In this document: positions 10,084-22,197 of the stretch, piece by piece
Layout: each line of letters opens with the position of its first letter
Numbering within the stretch: the first letter of the stretch is position 1
DNA from: Chlorophyllum brunneum
Lineage: Eukaryota; Basidiomycota; Agaricomycetes; Agaricales; Agaricaceae
Direction: 5' to 3'
Length of the DNA stretch: 64,000 nt
NCBI GenBank assembly: GCA_963576785.1
Contig: OY756146.1
Coordinates: forward strand, 372,001-436,000
The notes under the pieces: generated by a model
What the model saw: only the letters and a program-made list of their open reading frames with translations
Told to the model about the DNA's origin: nothing
Databases searched by the model: none
Position numbers and translations under genes: made by a program

Positions 10084-13000
10084 TCTACTAATAATATCGT
10101 CTCTGGTTTGCCTAAGCTCAATGGGCCTAAGAACTATGCGTTCTGGTCTAGAAGGCTTCAGGATGCCTTGACCCTCATATCTGTCACTGGTTCCGACCAG
10201 TCAGGATGGACTGTGACAGATCAGGATCTCTCCCCTAAAAATACCACTGCCTTAATGGAGGAGGATAGAAGGAGAGATCAACTTCAAGGTCAGGCATTGG
10301 CTGTTATTAATGGCACTTTACCTGATTCCTTATTACTCCATGGGCATGATGCTTCTGGATTCCTCTGGAATGACTTGAAAACCCACTTTGGGACACCTTC
10401 TCCCACTGCGGTATATTCAATCCTCCAGAGAATGTTGTGAAAGTGCATCTCAGGGAATCAAGATCTAGCAATAGATCTAGCTGAATTGAGAACAATGGCT
10501 TCTCAATTAGAAACAGCTAAAGTAAAATTGCCAGAAGTTCTTGGCGCGATAATTGCTTTGAACGCACTACCACCTGATTGGAATGCTATGGCACAAACAA
10601 TATTGGCGAATAATCATGATGTTGTAGATATGACCTGGGAGGTAGTTCAGTAGGCTATAAATGCTGAGTGGTCAAGACATGAAGGATCCAGACCTAATAT
10701 GTCTAACCAGCAAGCATCTTTCGCTGCCACTGCTAACTACCAAGCTCGCCCTCAGGGCAACTTCGCCAGGACTTGCCCTGGACCACCTTGGAACCACTTC
10801 CACCCTGGAGGCAATACCAGGGCCCAGCCTGCGAGAGGACCTTGCCACCCTGCCAATCTGAGTGGGCAGCCCCCTCAGCCTTCTCCTCCTACTCCTACCT
10901 GGATTAATGTCCAGAAGAAGAAGAAGAAGCCCAAGAAACACTAGGGTAAACCACAGGCCCACATGGCAGAAGCCATGGCGGGCTTTGCCACTGCCACGGA
11001 ACCAGCAGTCCATCACTTCACAGGTCTGGGAATGATCCCCTTTGACCTGATGAGGCGCATGGACATGCCTCAACCCACTCCTGCTCCCGCTCCTCCAACC
11101 ACTCATGTTTTAGTGAGTGAAAGACCTAAGCCTGTTACTTGGGTTAACCCCAAGAAGGTCCAGCAGGCATGAGAGAACGCTTGTGCTGAGCTCGAGAAAA
11201 AGGTGCATGCTGAAGCACGAAACTTATGTTTCACTGCCCTACTCAAAAACTCACTGCAGATCCAATAGGTGATCATCTGGCGTGACTGCGTCACTGGTCT
11301 TTCACCCATGCAAATGGCAAAGAAACATGCTCTTGATTGCTATGATTGAAGAATGCATGAGATCTCTCATCCCTGTGCCCAACAAGAACAATCAGTGATA
11401 CCACCCGGTGCACCCTCCATTTCTTCTGGTCATCCCCCAGGTTGTACCTGTGAGGGACACACGAGGGTGAGTAAATGGTTCCTAAAGCATAATAACCCCA
11501 ATATTAATGTGACTCGTGTCTGCTTTTCCTTTCTTTTACCCCTTGGTTTGCCATATACCTTATTGGTTTCTCCCAAATTTGGGACAAAAATTAATTTGGC
11601 TATGTACCATGTGGTAAAGATCCCAAGCATGGACTCCATCACCCGGGGTGACTTGCTTGAACCTGGAGAGGTTCAGCCATTCTACCTTCCTCCTCCAGAG
11701 GAAATAGTAGCTCCAGCTGTTAGGACCTACAATGAGGAGTTCCCTCCTCTTTCTCGGGCCTCCCCTCCTATGGAGCGCTTTCAAAGTAAGAAATATTCTC
11801 TTACTCAGAAAGTAAAAACCACTTATAGGCAATCTGCCACACTTACAGTGTTGGTAGATGAAGCCTTCAAGCAGCTCGAAAGCAAAAAGGAGGTCAACAA
11901 CCTCATGGCACCGGCTCAGAATGTCACCTACAACATCCGTGACCCCAGGAACCCTGCGAACATTGTAGGACCCTCTTCTGGGCCTCTTCTGAAGTCTCCA
12001 AAGTCCAAATCTTTTGCTTTGGCACCTCAATCTGAGGTGTCTCTCGGACTTTCGTTGACTGACTATGGAAGCGACTTCAAGAAGAAGGGAGGAGCTGGGT
12101 ACATGATCAATTCGATCTCAGATACTCTTACTAACCCTGATACACAGTCCTGTCACCAACATGCTGACTGGCCGACTTCACAAGAAGAAGGGCAAAGGCA
12201 AGGGAAAGGGATGTCGGGGGCCAGGCATTTGAATACACTATCGGGATCTTTAGGATCCCATAATTATGTTGATACATGTGAATAGATGAATGAGAAGTGT
12301 TTTAACACTTCTCAATTTTCTTGCTTCTCAACATGCATGCCCAATCAGTATTTAAGAGTACCGGATCAAATAAGATCTTGATCGCTAAGCAATGATCAAA
12401 ATATAATGCCACTAGAAGAATATAGCGACATTTGGTTATTAGACTCAGGGGTATCATGTCATTATATCCCTTATGCAGAAGACTTTATCAACTTCGAAAA
12501 ATTAGAAGTTTCTATCCCCATTAAAACAGTAGGAGCACAAGATCCCTACCTTAATGCAGTTGGTCTTGGCACAGTTATGCTTAAGCATAGAGTCTATAAT
12601 AGAAAGACTAATAGTATTCAACCAATGCAGATATTAATATATCTAGTCTTCCTTCTAAAAGGAACCTCTGAACAACTAATGTCAGTGGGACAGTTATGCC
12701 AAGATGGCAAAACTGTTAGAACAGATACCAATGAATCAGTAGTAGTTAATAGCAAGGAAAATGCTATTCTTCAAGCATATCCTTCAGCAAGTCATAACAC
12801 TACTTTACATTTTGTTAATACCAAAATTGTACATTCGGAACAAGCAGCTATGACTGTGGATCTGATCGTTGGCTACAAAGTTGTACATGCGAGATTAGGA
12901 CATCCCTCTAATCATATCCTCAATCACTTTGAGAAAAATACGATTGGGTTTACTCTGGTGCAGATTCCTGAGCAGAAACCAGTCTGTGACGGTTGTGCCA

Positions 13001-16000
13001 AGGGAAAGATGCACCAGAAACCCTTTAGAGAGAACCCTACACACGCAAAGCATCCATTCGAAAGAATTCACTCAGATTTAGTTGAACTTCCAATTCTTTC
13101 TTACCATAAATTTAAATGGGTCATGACCATAATGGACAACTTTTCCTCTCATAGATGGATTCACTTCCTTCATAAGAAATCAGAAGCAGTAGAAGAAATG
13201 AAAAATTTCATTGCACTAATTCAGACTTAATACGAGACTAAATTAAAATATTTCTGCACTGATAGAGGAGGAGAGTATGCAACTGACAAGTTGCAATCTC
13301 ATTTGCACTCATTAGGGATTATACATGAGACCAGTGCACCACATATACACCAACAGAACAGTTAAGTGGAACACTTGAACTGAACTCTAATGGATAAAGC
13401 AAAAGCCATAAGGCATCATGCTTGTATTCCTGACAGTTGGTGGGAATTTTCTATAGATCATGCAATACATATCTATAATAAAACACTGGTATCATGGCTC
13501 ATGTGGAAAACACCTTATGAAGTGTTGAATCAGAAGATTCCAGACATCTCCAAAGAGAGAGTCTTTGGCTACAGTGCTTATGTCTTTTTCCCAAAAGAGA
13601 TAAGAGACAATAAACTGACAGTGAAGTCAGAACTCATGATTTTCCTTGGTTGGACATCTGATAGGAAAAACTATTGTTTCATGAGGCACCTAAATGGAAA
13701 TGTAATCTATACATCTCCAACAGCTGTATTTAGCGAAGAACACTTCCCTAAATGTATTGGGAAAAGACGAGAAGAACGGATGAACCAACCATCATCTTCT
13801 ACTTCTCGAAGCACACCTTTGGAAGTAATCGTCTTCCATGCTCCAGATCCGTCTACTGGTTTACCTATTGATAGACCACCGAGTCCTATACCCCGAACTT
13901 CTCCCGAAGGTTCTCCGGAAGATAGGACTTATAGATCTGTTCATGGACGAATTCCAACTCCTTTTCCTGAACCTAAAAAGAATAAAGGAAAGGGAAAAGC
14001 CCCAAACATTGATACAGATGTTCAGGAGGAGTGGGATAGTATTGTGCAAAATGTTCTCTTTTCACCAAGAGAAGCACAAACACCAGAAGACGATGACAGT
14101 GATGGGTTATCATATGCTGATCCACCCAATCACCCTGAAGGTTCGAACCATCCGCCTTCTCAAAGAGATGATCCGGATGTACAACCATTCATACCCTATT
14201 CACCTGTCGAAGATGATCGGGATACTGGTCCTTCTGTACCACGAGGTCACTTGGATCAAATACCAGTTCCTGAAATACCTCAGAGACCACAAAGAACCAG
14301 AAAAGTACCTGAACGTCCAGGAAACTTCTATGGTTCTACAAAGCATCCAACCAAAATACTCCAGGAATATGAGATGTTTCAACCTCCTAAGCCAAAATTA
14401 ACAAGTTCTACAGGTAGACTTGTTAGACAAATTCGATCAGAGGCTTCCAAACCTGGAATAATTGATAGACATTCTCAGCATGAAGCTTCTATAATAGAAG
14501 ACTTATGCAGAGAAGGCAGAGTAGGGATGATCGATTATCTGTGCACTCAAAAAGTCGAATCACCATTAGTTCCTATTTCTTTCAAGGATCTAGATCGACT
14601 ACCATCAGAAGAGAAATCTAAATGGTGGAAAGCATGCTTAGAAGAGTTAAAATCACTCAAAGAAAGACATGTTTATGACTTAGCTAAACTTCTGCTTGGA
14701 AGAAAAGCTGTCAAAAATAGATAGGTCTTTACACCCAAATCAGATGGTCGATATCGAGCTCAACTAGTAGCTAAAGGATTCTCTCAGATAGAGGGAATTG
14801 ATTACAATGAACTATTTTCACCAGTAGTCCATTATGAGACAGCATGACTTATATTTGCAGTCACTGCTCTCAACAATTGGGAAATGCTCAGTTTAGATGT
14901 TAAAACTGCTTATCTCTACAGAAAATTGGATGAAGAACTCTATATGGAACTTCCAGAAGGTTTCAATACAGGTCGTGGTAATTTGGTTTGGAAATTAAAC
15001 TGAGCCATTTATGGACTAAAGCAATCTGGACAACAATGGTGGAAGGAATTGACTAAGTCAATGACTGACCTAGGATTTGTCTGATCCAAACTAGATGCTG
15101 GAGTCTATTATTACTATGACCCTGAAACCAAAGAGCTTATTATAGCTCTAGTCTATGTAGATGATTCAATGTTCATTGGAATCAGAGGCTCTAGACTTCT
15201 ATGAGAGAAGCGAGTACTCTTTATGAAGAAATGGGAATGCTAAGACCTTGGTCCAACCAACAAGTTTCTTGGCATGAAAATTTCGCAAAATCCTATAAAC
15301 CAATCAATTACCCTAGACCAAATAGATTATCTAGGAAAAGTTCTTGATCAATTTAAAGTAATTGAAAAAGAAGAAATCCCATTACCAAATGGATTTATCT
15401 TTGAATCCAATACAGGACAAGCAACATCTGACTTCATAAAGAGGTATCAACAGTTAGTAGGATCAGTTATGTATCTAATGATAGGCAGTAGGCCTGACAT
15501 AGCTTTTGCCACTATCAAGTTATCACAACATATGACCAACCCAACTAAAGTGCATTATAGTGCAGGCTTACATTTGCTAAAGTATCTTAATGCTACTCAC
15601 AAATATAGAATTACCTATAATGGAAGTTCTATGCAAGGCCTTAATGCTTTTTCTGACTCTGATTGGGCTGGTGATCCAATTAGTTGTAAATCTGTAACTG
15701 GATATTTCTGTTTATTAGCCAGCGGAACTATTGCTTGGTTAAGTAGAAAACAGAAAACTGTCGCATTATCTTCCAGTGAAGCCGAGTATATGGCCTTGTC
15801 AGATTGCAGTCGACAATTTGTTTGGACTATCAATTTGTTGGAAGAAATTGGTATCCGATCATTGGCCCCTTATCTCTTCGGTGATAATGAGGGTTCAATA
15901 TTTTGGGCCAAAAATCCAGTAACAGAAAAACAATTGAAACATGTTGATGTCAAATACCATTACATTCGTGATTTGGTAGAAGAAGGAAAGATTGAAATAT

Positions 16001-16077
16001 TCTCTGTGAAAGGCACGGAAAATCCTGCCGATATTCTCACAAAGAATTTAAACAAAATTAAATTCAATCTATTCTAA
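10084..16077 (+). pseudogene. Copia gag-pol of copy 1, many stops
   Basis: Domains run in Copia order. Gag (LNGPKNYAFWSRRLQDAL) is followed by a Pro-rich linker with a lysine run, a protease remnant (LLDSGVSCHY), the GAG-pre-integrase zinc motif (VCDGCAKGKMHQ), the integrase core (HSDLVELP, TDRGGEYATD), reverse transcriptase (LVYVDDSMFIG) and RNase H (DSDWAGDPIS, SSSEAEYMALSD). The start ATG of copy 2 is absent. Stops include TGA 10438-10440 (from CGA in copy 2), TAG at about 10652, 10943 and 14722, and TAA 15241-15243. Nearly all arise by C-to-T or G-to-A changes when compared with copy 2, so this copy cannot encode a full polyprotein. Confidence 0.88.
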
Positions 16078-16139
16078 CCTTGCCTTGGCTTGATGTTTGA
16101 GTAATTAAAAACTCTATATCAATACAGAGCAAGGAGGAG

Positions 16140-16711
16140 TGTTGAAGTTTTGGACATATTCTAGAAATAGATTATGAAGTTATTATTCTAATAATAGACT
16201 GATCTGTTACTTTCTAGTAACTTCAATCTGTAGTAACTTTCTATGAGTTGCTCTACATGTGATTAGAGTCATAAGTACTTGATAGATTATTTTACATAGT
16301 ACCAATGACTAGTATACTATGTTCTACAGTACTCTGCAGGCACTACGCTGCAGTTAAAAGGAGTCATAAGGAACATTCTATGTATTCCTAGTATTTTATG
16401 TAGTATGACTCGCCTATACTTCAATATGTATATAAACCCCATGTAGCAGACCTAGTTCTGTATCTTGTTCAATCGAACAACCTCTTCATCATTGCCTATC
16501 TCTTTGAGTGCAACACTAGTATTGACTTACTCGACTTTGACCTCTACACCTCTGACACCAACCCCTTTATCAATAATATCTGTCTATCCAAATTACCTTT
16601 CTACAGGTATCAGATAGAAGCTTATTATCTCGGTGAGTAGACCTTACATTCTCTCCTACTGCGTTTACTGCTGTCCCCAGCAAACAACTCATTATGGTTA
16701 TTTCCTCAACA
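16140..16711 (+). repeat. 3' LTR of Copia copy 1
   Basis: 572 bp, TGTTGAAGTTTTGG to CCTCAACA, preceded by the purine tract and followed by the target duplication gtatt. Confidence 0.92.
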
Positions 16712-16862
16712 GTATTTGATCTTGCTACATGCTCCAGTATATCTGCCAACCCAAGTTCGCATACATATACTCTCATACATATGCTTCTATCTAGAATACA
16801 AAATATATTATATTTTTGAGTGAGGGCATATGTGTGATTATACGCCATTTTAGTATACTGAA

Positions 16863-19764
16863 CTACAAGTCCCGAAGAGCAAACCATTCACAGTATTTGT
16901 TGTATTTGTGATTATGAGGAAAGAGCTCTACCATATGCCCAATGTTCCCATCTCCAAAAAGATGCTCTCCCAGATCTCTGGGCATCTATTTAGTTGTTAC
17001 ATTCATCATATATGATAGGGCACTTACAGGTGAGTCATAATTTGTGGGTCTGTTAGCAAAAATTTGCCTCCACCTGATCCCATGTTAATAACATCAACCT
17101 GAGTATAGAGGGAAAATACCTACCCTAATAATCGGAGACAAATGCCATTCCTCCCGTAACCCTGTACTGCACATGCTGGGTAAAGCAAAGAAAATCTGCA
17201 ATATAGTGCTCCTCCAGTGAAAGACCAGGCAATAGTTCCAAGGACCCATTGTGAACATACTTCATAAATGTTCCCTTACAGGTATCAATATATTCTTCCA
17301 GTAGATACATCATGGAACCTTGACCTTCATTGTTGTTCCCAACCTTAACCCAAGAAACTGTCTTCTCCTTCAGAGCCATTGCTATTGCTGCATCCACAAA
17401 CTGCAAACGAGGAATGATAAAGGGTGGTGCCTCTTGTTATTTCTTCACATGAGTATTGATAAAGGCATAGGTGACATCCAGCAGACAGTATGCCCAACCC
17501 AACTGCCTTGCCTCCTTCTCTACTTTGCAATACTCATCAGCTGATGTAAATAGAGCAAACGGCTGAACTGCTGCCCCAAAGGGCTCCATAGCCTTTATAG
17601 CTCTCGGTTTTTTTGTAGACACCTTGAGAATAGGACGTTTGAGAGTGACAGTCTTATCTTTGCTACCATCGAGGACAGAACAGTTTTGAAGTAGGGCCTT
17701 GATTGCAATCTTCATGCCACCCTGGCCCAGTATGTTGCATAGATCATAAAGTAAGAAACCCAGACTAGCCTTCTCAATAAGGACTGAGAATGGCTCCAGC
17801 TTCTTGATGATCAAGTCCGTCTAAGAGAGTCAGTCAATAGTCCACACTTGGACCTGTTCCATTCGAAAAGTTACAACTAATAAAGTAACATATCAGTATG
17901 TAATTTACCACGTACAGAATCAACTAACCTCGATGATGATCCACCTCTGATGTGCTATCACCAAGCCTAATATGACTGGCAATCATCTTGATATCTTTTA
18001 CCAAGGGTTCTATGTTGGGCGTTGTCACAGCCTTGACCAGCAAAGTCTTTTTGGGGGTTGCCAGAGCTGCTGGAGACACAAGCTCATCAGAGGTGGAGTT
18101 GAGGGAGTTATAGTACTCGAAGGCCCTTGTAGCGGTATAAGCCATACTTAGCCTTGGTTCTAAGTCGTCTGTGTCACTGGATTCACTTGCCAACTGGATT
18201 GGGAAGTGTGGCATTCCACGACCAGTTGTTTCGGTAAATAGTCGACTATATTTGGAAATTTTCTTTTTGCTGGAAACATCTATGGTCTGTGAAATATTCA
18301 TTAGCCAGCCACTTAGCCAATACTGGATCTCTTACTCTAGTATCACCCTCTACCATAGAGCACTTCTAATTCACAGGGCCTGCCTGGACCAATGACTGCT
18401 TAAGAACCTATCAGAAACTCCATATTTAACTATAGGTACATATAGGACTTACTTTATGTCCACCATCCTTGGCTTTGTTAAGCTCCACCAGCTCTTTTGT
18501 CCTTGACTCCAACCAAACTCTTGAAAGGGTGCCTTACGACCCTAAGGAGCATACCATAGTTTAAGTTAATACCAGTAGGAGTATTAGAAGATTAACATAC
18601 ATTATCAGTGTCCAACTCTCGATCAGTATCCAACATCTGGTTTTCAACAAACTCTTGTGCTGCCAGCCACTGGACGTTTGGGATCTCCAAGCGAAATTCA
18701 CACTGGACACCAGTTTTTGCACCAGTACGAATTGTTGCCCCTTTAATTTTCTTTGACTTGAACAGTTGATCCTCACAGCCCCAAAAATAAGGCTGATCTT
18801 GGGGAACTAGGTCCACACGACGCAAATCCCTCATAAGCCCATTTTCACAGATGCTCATCTTATCCCACAAAAAGGGATACCCTGCACATATCTTATACAG
18901 GTTTTTCTTCAGTGTGTTGATGACAGTGTGCACAATGTCATTAGGGAGCACATTGAATGTGATGGCATTTCCTTCTTGAGTACCCTGGTGTTGGCTTAGA
19001 AGGTCACATATTATCCTTGAGCACAGCCTACTCACTGATATCAATTCACTGTTTTTGGAGCTGTTGATGATGTATGCTACAGCCAAGATGGGAACTCAAT
19101 CCATCAAAGCTGTAATTCCACCCTGCCCCATAACCAATCTACTTTGAGCTGCCTGAGCCCACCTTTGCTAGTGATCGGGGTATGACATGTAATTTGGTGT
19201 ATATCCAAAAGGTATCACTGCTTGCAAATTGACTTGAGGAGGGTGTATAGGGCCAGGGATGCTGATACCTTGGAAAGCTGCAACCATCCCTATATTAGGC
19301 ATAGCACCACCCTGCTTCCACCGCCGGAAGTACCTGTTTATGGTTCAGCATCAGTATCTGTCCCCAAGGAGAAAAAGTTTCCTAACCTCGCTGTGATGCG
19401 TTGACGGCCTTCCTGATCTCCACTGGATCAGGTAAAGTAATACCACTACTACTTGACATTGGCAATTTTGCAGGACCTACATACCATAGTCAGTAGTGAA
19501 AGTGTTTGAACCAAATTTGTCCTTACCATCAGCACGAACTCTGGTGGAAGAGCATATCACCATCGACTTGGGATCTCCCAGGGCCCTGCCATAGTATGCA
19601 AGGCATAGCCACCTTCCTGGATGACCAGGTTTTTTGTTACCAACCCATTTCATCATTGAGTAGACTGGGAGTGCTTGATGACAAGAGCTGCACATTTCTC
19701 CCTCAGCAGATCTTCTTTCAGCTGTAAAAGACTTGAAAACCACAGTTGCAGAGATTTCAGACAT
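16863..19764 (-). pseudogene. Alpha-type protein kinase gene, nonsense-mutated cargo of the DNA transposon
   Basis: A multi-exon minus-strand gene. The first exon (from ATG 19764, MSEISATVVFKSF) has a zinc-like CSSCHQALPVYSMMKW. Small exons follow with MPNIGMVAAF, the YTPNYMSYP and QRWAQAAQ stretches, then a large exon (19086-18595). The C-terminal part has the alpha-kinase hallmarks GQGSMMYLLEEYID, GTFMKYVHNGS, FTQHVQYRVTGGMAFVSDY, then FLLTDPQIMTHL and a tail with CEWFALRDL ending at TAG 16865-16863. The family phosphorylates Ser/Thr and is unrelated in sequence to classical kinases; it is greatly expanded in mushrooms. Stops TAG 19170-19168, TGA 19098-19096 and TAG 17127-17125 (the Gln of the usual SDYQG) break the frame. 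It diverges from the neighbouring transposase with about 250 bp between starts. Confidence 0.72.
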
Positions 19765-20016
19765 AGCACAAAACAGATAGACAGGCGAGGAAAAAAGGGG
19801 ACAGGCCGACAAGCGAGGTTTTTCAGACTATGGGTACACAAAATATTGTCAAGTATTAGTCAGCCTCCTGTATAGTTGTAACAATCAACCCTAAGTCCTC
19901 ACAAATGCACTTTTCCATTGGGTCCTCCAACTGATCACAACCATAGGCAACCAGTGGAAGCCCAACCATATGCATCTAAACTAATATCCTGCGCAACTAA
20001 GCTGATGTCCCTATAA

Positions 20017-22148
20017 TCAGCTCTCCTGGACGATATCGCACCCTTTATACAGGAATACTGGGAGATGAAAAAGACTGACAAAGAGATCCTCCAACTCTTT
20101 CTCAATGAACACATCGATCGCTCACAATATGGATTGGGGTATGGGCCAAAATTATCCAATGTATTAACCCTCACGACAGGCCTATCAGTCTTAATAAGTT
20201 CCACAAGATGAGAGAAGAGATGGGTTTGATTTGCATCAGGAAGCAAGACCACACCACTGAAAGCATAGACCCTGCTATGCTTGATATTCGGAAGTGGTTC
20301 CCAGCCGCTAGTGCTCAGGATGTAGCTGCTCTCCTCTTTGTCGAGTATGGTATGTCTGTGCTGAGGTACGCTATGAGACACGGCTGCAGTATTGGGGCTG
20401 ATCTCTATCTAAATACAGGTCAGTCATCATATTATATTTCCAGAAGTACGAACTGGAACTAGTGTGCCAGCGCAAGATGGGGAGACTCCAGCGTCGTCAA
20501 TTCTGGGCCGCTGGGGTCAATGATATCCTGGCCATTGACCAATATGATAAGTGGAAGGAGTTTGGACTATGTCTCTATACAGGAGTTGATCCGTTCTCTG
20601 GCTACATACTATGGATTAAGGTGTGGTGGACCAACCGAGATCCGCATCTGATCTGTGCATACTGTTATGAACTATAGATAGACAGTACATTCCTATCATG
20701 CGCCTGTCACATTTATCATTCCTATGTATCTGTTTCATCCCCTTGTTTTATCCCTTATGGCTGTACTCTTACTGACTTGTTCTACTCGTCCCCTATGACT
20801 CCTTTACTCTGCTCCCTTATTCTTAGCTCTTACCACTAGTATATAAAGTGTAGTAATACTTGATGTATTCCTTACACTTTACCAATTGTATCATCCCTTT
20901 CTCTTCTCTCTACTTCTTTGTCTTTATCCAAAGACTTGCAACCTGAGTCCTAGACTAAGGTTGTAATACATACTATCTGGATTTCATTCAAAACAGTGGA
21001 TGTGAGTACCCAAGCACTGCTCATGACATATTGCTGGGCTTACCTGCCCACAGATGTTCTTCTCATTACCCAGAGTGATCCTGGGACAGAAAACTTCGGA
21101 ATTGCCAATGCACAGACGTTTCTCCATCAGGTACACGACCCTAGCCTAGTTGGAACCCTTCAGCATTGCTGGATGTGCAAAAAGAAAAACATTTCACTGG
21201 AGATAGCATGGTCTCAGATAAGGCATTGCTTTTCCCCCAGTTTTGAGCAGTTGCTACAATCTGGTGTTGACAGAGGCTTATATGATGCCAATGTGGTCCT
21301 TGATAAGTACATCAGCTCTGAAATCGCACTGCAGGCTCATATGATATATGACAGCCTCCTTTTTCGATTTCTGTTTGTACCGTGGATGCAAGTAGAACTC
21401 AACACCTATGCCAAAAGGATTAACCTCTCCAAGAAACAGTGTGACAAGCACAAAATCCTACCACATGGTCCACCCAAAGACATCTACTATTGGCCACATC
21501 GCTATCAAGCATTGGATTTCAAAGTGTGTGCCGTCTGGAGAACAGAAAGGACTGTTAACTGATTCTTGGTAGGTCATCGTACAGCCTGAGGCCGTGGCTC
21601 AAGCACGGCAACTATATGCAGACCCCGACAATCCAGTCTTTCAATTGGTTCCCTCAGACTTTCATGCCTTTGCCCATGGTCTGTACAACCAAATTGGCCA
21701 GCCAGCAATAACACGAAGCAACATTTGGTCAATTTACCACATGATGCATGTCGGATTCCAGCATATAGATGCCCTTTCTGACCTCATAGAGCATTGGATC
21801 CAACAGCACTGTCGATTTGATGACATTGAACAAACCACACCCTATGAGCTCATGGCTGGTCAGCAAGACTTACCATACCACAAAAAGCATTACTATATGG
21901 GTGGTATCAATGAGGGCCACAGTCTGGATAAGACTTTGTCACTATTCCTGTATGCACATTACTCAACCTGAGCCCCAGGACCTCAGGAGATGGCACAACT
22001 GGATACTATGGACAACCATGAAGATAACATTCTCGATGACAATCTGAATGGTGATTCTGACACTGAAGATGAGGAGAAGGTGGCTCAAGTATTGGTGTCT
22101 TTTGAAGATGATGAGCCAATATATCCCATTTTACTCTATCCATGGTAG
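20017..22148 (+). pseudogene. DDE integrase-type transposase, probable mobiliser of the DNA transposon
   Basis: After a probable acceptor at 20016 the protein reads DDIAPFIQEYWEMKKTDKEI, splices at YGLG to PISLNKFHKMREEMGL, and continues FWAAGVNDILAIDQYDKW, GLCLYTGVDPFSGYILWIKV, LLITQSDPGTENFGIANAQ and KKKNISLEIAWSQIR. The three acidic residues of a retroviral-integrase core are visible: Asp of AIDQ (20537-20539), Asp of SDPG (21077-21079) and Glu of SLEIAW (about 21200). An intron at 21524-21572 joins ALDFK to VIVQPEAV. The C-terminus is acidic (DTEDEEKVAQVLVSFEDDEP) and ends at 22146-22148. A Gypsy solo LTR (20663-20968) interrupts the exon after LICAY, and TGA 21969-21971 is an in-frame nonsense change. 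The family is widespread in Agaricomycetes as integrase-core proteins. Confidence 0.75.
20663..20968 (+). mobile_element. Solo LTR of the Gypsy family, inside the transposase gene
   Basis: 306 bp, TGTTATGAACTATAG to AAGGTTGTAATA, flanked by catac on both sides (20658-20662, 20969-20973). It is related to the LTRs of the full Gypsy element at 36560-43050 read on its coding strand. The terminal A of TAACA has changed (TAATA). Removing it restores the transposase reading frame (LICAYYLDFIQNSG). Confidence 0.9.
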
Positions 22149-22197
22149 CTACACTACAAGGGCATGTCTAGTATCCATATTCCACCATAATATCATC

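Larger units (their letters stand above)
9349..16711 (+). mobile_element. Copia LTR retrotransposon, copy 1 (full length, mutated)
   Basis: Two 572-bp LTRs (9349-9920, 16140-16711) start TGTTGAAG and end CCTCAACA, with target duplication gtatt (9344-9348, 16712-16716). The LTR carries a TATATAAA motif near 9645. The primer-binding site follows the 5' LTR directly (9921), and a purine tract (caaggaggag) precedes the 3' LTR. It belongs to the same family as copies 2 and 3. The LTRs differ at about two dozen sites that I noticed, all transitions, so divergence is probably hypermutation rather than age alone. Confidence 0.92.
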
